A stretch of 8,627 bases of DNA from Chitinophagaceae bacterium (GTDB lineage: Bacteria; Bacteroidota; Bacteroidia; Chitinophagales; Chitinophagaceae), in the NCBI GenBank assembly GCA_947483345.1, contig CANKNL010000119.1, forward strand, positions 1-8,627, given 5' to 3'. The notes under the pieces were generated by a model. The model searched no databases and was not told where the DNA came from. It saw nothing but the letters and a program-made list of their open reading frames with translations. Position 1 is the stretch's first letter. Each line of letters begins with the position of its first letter. Made by a program: the position numbers and the translations under genes. Below are positions 7,664 to 8,627 of this stretch, piece by piece.

Positions 7664-8080
7664 TTAGTATGCTGTCTTGCTCATTTTTTGCATCCACTTC
7701 CAATGGGTAAAGAAAAGAATGATACAAATAAAAATGATCAGGCTGCTAATGAGAATCGTTTTGAAAGCACTGTGTTGAGCGGATTGAATTTTATCATTCC
7801 TGGCAGATTCATACATAACCTTTAGCGTTTGTTCGTCGGGGGTATATGTGTCATTTATTTTATCCGATCCTTTCTGATTTGATTTAAGAACATCCGATTT
7901 ATAATTCTCATAAGATGCAAGGCTTGGAGAGCCGGCTTGGTTATATCCCGAATGAAGCGGATCGCTGCGATCAATAACAGCAGTAAACAAGGCTGTTATT
8001 GAGATCAGAAAAGTAATAACAGTAACTAAGCATACAGCATAACCATATACCTGCGAAACAATTCTTGTTGCTTTTTCCAT
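7664..8080 (-). CDS. Small protein with two membrane segments, function unknown
   Basis: A 138-residue protein I cannot assign to a named family. It has a short N-terminal stretch (MEKATRIVSQ), a first membrane segment (about residues 13-35), a polar loop of about 70 residues rich in Ser, Asn, Asp and Lys (TYTPDEQTLKVMYESA, containing no Cys), a second membrane segment (about residues 108-125) and a short basic tail (HWKWMQKMSK). There is no cleavable signal peptide. With basic residues near both outer ends, the loop would face the periplasm and both ends the cytoplasm. No catalytic or cofactor motif is visible. The start at 8080 is decided by a near-ideal Shine-Dalgarno sequence six bases upstream; a longer reading from a TTG at 8122 would run through it. 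It converges on the peptidase gene with 40 bases between stops, and lies 120 bases downstream of the acyltransferase gene on the same strand. Possible regulation by a CRP/FNR-type protein is described separately. Confidence 0.75.
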   Translation of the reverse strand: MEKATRIVSQVYGYAVCLVTVITFLISITALFTAVIDRSDPLHSGYNQAGSPSLASYENYKSDVLKSNQKGSDKINDTYTPDEQTLKVMYESARNDKIQSAQHSAFKTILISSLIIFICIILFFTHWKWMQKMSKTAY

Positions 8081-8086
8081 AAGTAA

Positions 8087-8093
8087 CCTCCTT
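8087..8093 (-). promoter_or_regulatory. Strong Shine-Dalgarno sequence
   Basis: On the minus strand AAGGAGG is followed by six bases (TTACTT) and then the ATG at 8080. This is essentially the full complement of the 16S rRNA anti-Shine-Dalgarno at ideal spacing. None of the other complete genes here has such a site. It fixes the start of the small membrane protein. Confidence 0.8.
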
Positions 8094-8098
8094 TTTAA

Positions 8099-8106
8099 CA
8101 AAGGTG
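8099..8106 (-). promoter_or_regulatory. Candidate -7 promoter element for the small membrane protein
   Basis: The minus strand reads CACCTTTG, one base off TAnnTTTG. No TTG lies at the usual distance upstream, but a CRP/FNR-type palindrome is centred about 36 bases upstream of the last base of this element, where an activator could replace the -33 contact. Transcription would begin near 8095, just before the Shine-Dalgarno sequence. Inference from pattern. Confidence 0.3.
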
Positions 8107-8128
8107 AAAAAAATACACACAAATTTTT

Positions 8129-8142
8129 ATGATGTTTATCAT
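8129..8142 (-). promoter_or_regulatory. Candidate CRP/FNR-family binding site
   Basis: ATGAT-GTTT-ATCAT is a perfect 5+5 palindrome with a 4-base centre, the half-site layout of FNR-type boxes (TTGAT-N4-ATCAA). Its centre lies about 40-41 bases upstream of the transcription start inferred for the small membrane protein, the distance used by class II activators. No regulator gene is in the window, and an AT-rich chance palindrome cannot be ruled out. Confidence 0.35.
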
Positions 8143-8170
8143 GTTTTAAAATTACAAACCTTAGTAGGCT

Positions 8171-8200
8171 GGGTTTGTTAAAAAAGGGGTTTGTTAAAAA
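8171..8200. repeat. Short tandem direct repeat
   Basis: GGGTTTGTTAAAAA occurs at 8171-8184 and again at 8187-8200, a period of 16 bases, directly after the acyltransferase stop codon. The inner 11-mer TTTGTTAAAAA appears a third time on the opposite strand at 8092-8102. Confidence 0.7.
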
Positions 8201-8627
8201 TCAGATGGAATCTTTAAGGTGTCTCAGGTCGAGCATTGGATTTTTCCCTTTTATGTTGCTGTAAAAAGAAATGATTTTTTTCAGATCTTCTGCTTCATCA
8301 TCTCCCGGGAAAAAGGCATCACCAATGATGACCAGTTTATTGGCATAATCAAATCCAATGGGTACTATGGGAACCCCTGCTTTTTTAGCAATATAATAAA
8401 ATCCGGTGCGTAATGTATTTACCCGTTTACGGGTTCCTTCGGGCGACAAACCTAAAATAAAATTATCGTTGGCAGCAAAGAGTGCGGCCACCTGGTCTAC
8501 CATACCGTGTTTGCTGAAACGGTCAACAGGGGTACCTCCCATGGCTTTTAATATCCAGCCCAGTGGTCCTACAAACAATTCTTTTTTACCTAAAAATTTG
8601 GCATGAGGTATCTGCATTTTACTACGG
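8201..8627 (-). CDS. Lysophospholipid acyltransferase (PlsC family), N-terminus outside window
   Basis: The C-terminal 142 residues of a 1-acyl-sn-glycerol-3-phosphate acyltransferase-like protein, which would transfer a fatty acyl group to a lysophospholipid or related acceptor at the inner membrane. Two family motifs are visible: GGTPVDR (motif II-like, acceptor binding) and LSPEGTRKR (motif III, the FPEGTR block), followed by GVPIVPIGFDY (motif IV-like). The catalytic NHxxxxD motif should lie upstream, beyond the window edge. The reading frame stays open to the last base (Arg-Ser-Lys before the Met at 8617), and the segment from KMQIPHAKFLGKKELF on matches the region after motif I in these proteins, so that Met is internal and the gene is cut by the window, not truncated. 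Short Bacteroidota PlsC-like proteins of this form are often annotated only as acyltransferases, so the true acceptor may not be lysophosphatidate. Confidence 0.88.
   Translation of the reverse strand, partial: RSKMQIPHAKFLGKKELFVGPLGWILKAMGGTPVDRFSKHGMVDQVAALFAANDNFILGLSPEGTRKRVNTLRTGFYYIAKKAGVPIVPIGFDYANKLVIIGDAFFPGDDEAEDLKKIISFYSNIKGKNPMLDLRHLKDSI

Larger units (their letters stand above)
8087..8189. repeat. 16-base imperfect inverted repeat flanking the leader region
   Basis: The arm at 8174-8189 (TTTGTTAAAAAAGGGG on the plus strand) is nearly the reverse complement of the arm at 8087-8102 (CCTCCTTTTTAACAAA). In a minus-strand RNA the arms give 14 Watson-Crick pairs, one G-U pair and one mismatch around a loop of 71 bases. 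The downstream arm contains the whole Shine-Dalgarno sequence of the small membrane protein. Confidence 0.55.

Noticed and set aside
7664..8122. Longer version of the small membrane protein from a TTG at 8122
   Set aside because: The extension would translate through the strong Shine-Dalgarno sequence that positions the ATG at 8080.
8219..8606. Plus-strand open frames opposite the acyltransferase gene
   Set aside because: Antisense shadows; the minus-strand frame carries the PlsC motifs.

Overview
The window looks like an ordinary chromosomal stretch from a low-GC member of the Bacteroidota, most likely close to the Chitinophagaceae; this placement is by style, not by any search. The signs are AT-rich intergenic DNA, nearly all genes starting at an ATG with no Shine-Dalgarno sequence, candidate promoters of the Bacteroidota type (TTG, about 20 bases, TAnnTTTG), a WG-repeat protein, and a PlsC-type acyltransferase of the form common in that phylum. 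I saw no rRNA, tRNA, CRISPR array, transposase or phage gene, and no gene-free stretch longer than 300 bases.

Layout. The leftmost 143 bases are AT-rich and hold no gene I can support. A leftward gene (144-2486) encodes a secreted protein built from WG repeats. It diverges across a 167-base gap from a rightward two-gene operon (2654-5342) for a molybdenum hydroxylase of the isoquinoline 1-oxidoreductase type: a small 2Fe-2S subunit and a large Tat-exported molybdopterin subunit. A rightward DEAD-box RNA helicase (5447-6775) follows with its own candidate promoter, and 53 bases later comes a membrane-anchored M90 (MtfA-type) zinc peptidase (6829-7623). Two leftward genes lie at the right end: a small protein with two membrane segments (7664-8080), which converges on the peptidase gene, and the 3' part of a lysophospholipid acyltransferase gene cut by the window edge (8201-8627).

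How the genes relate. The two hydroxylase subunits clearly form one enzyme, probably exported together as a folded pair on the large subunit's twin-arginine signal. Helicase and peptidase may share a transcript but have no obvious shared job. The other genes look like independent neighbours.

The most interesting spot is the 120 bases in front of the small membrane protein. It combines a near-perfect Shine-Dalgarno sequence (rare in this phylum), a CRP/FNR-type palindrome at the right distance for an activator, and a 16-base imperfect inverted repeat. In a transcript reading through from the acyltransferase gene, that repeat would bury the Shine-Dalgarno sequence. All regulatory claims there are inferred from sequence pattern alone. 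No clearly new multi-gene system is visible.
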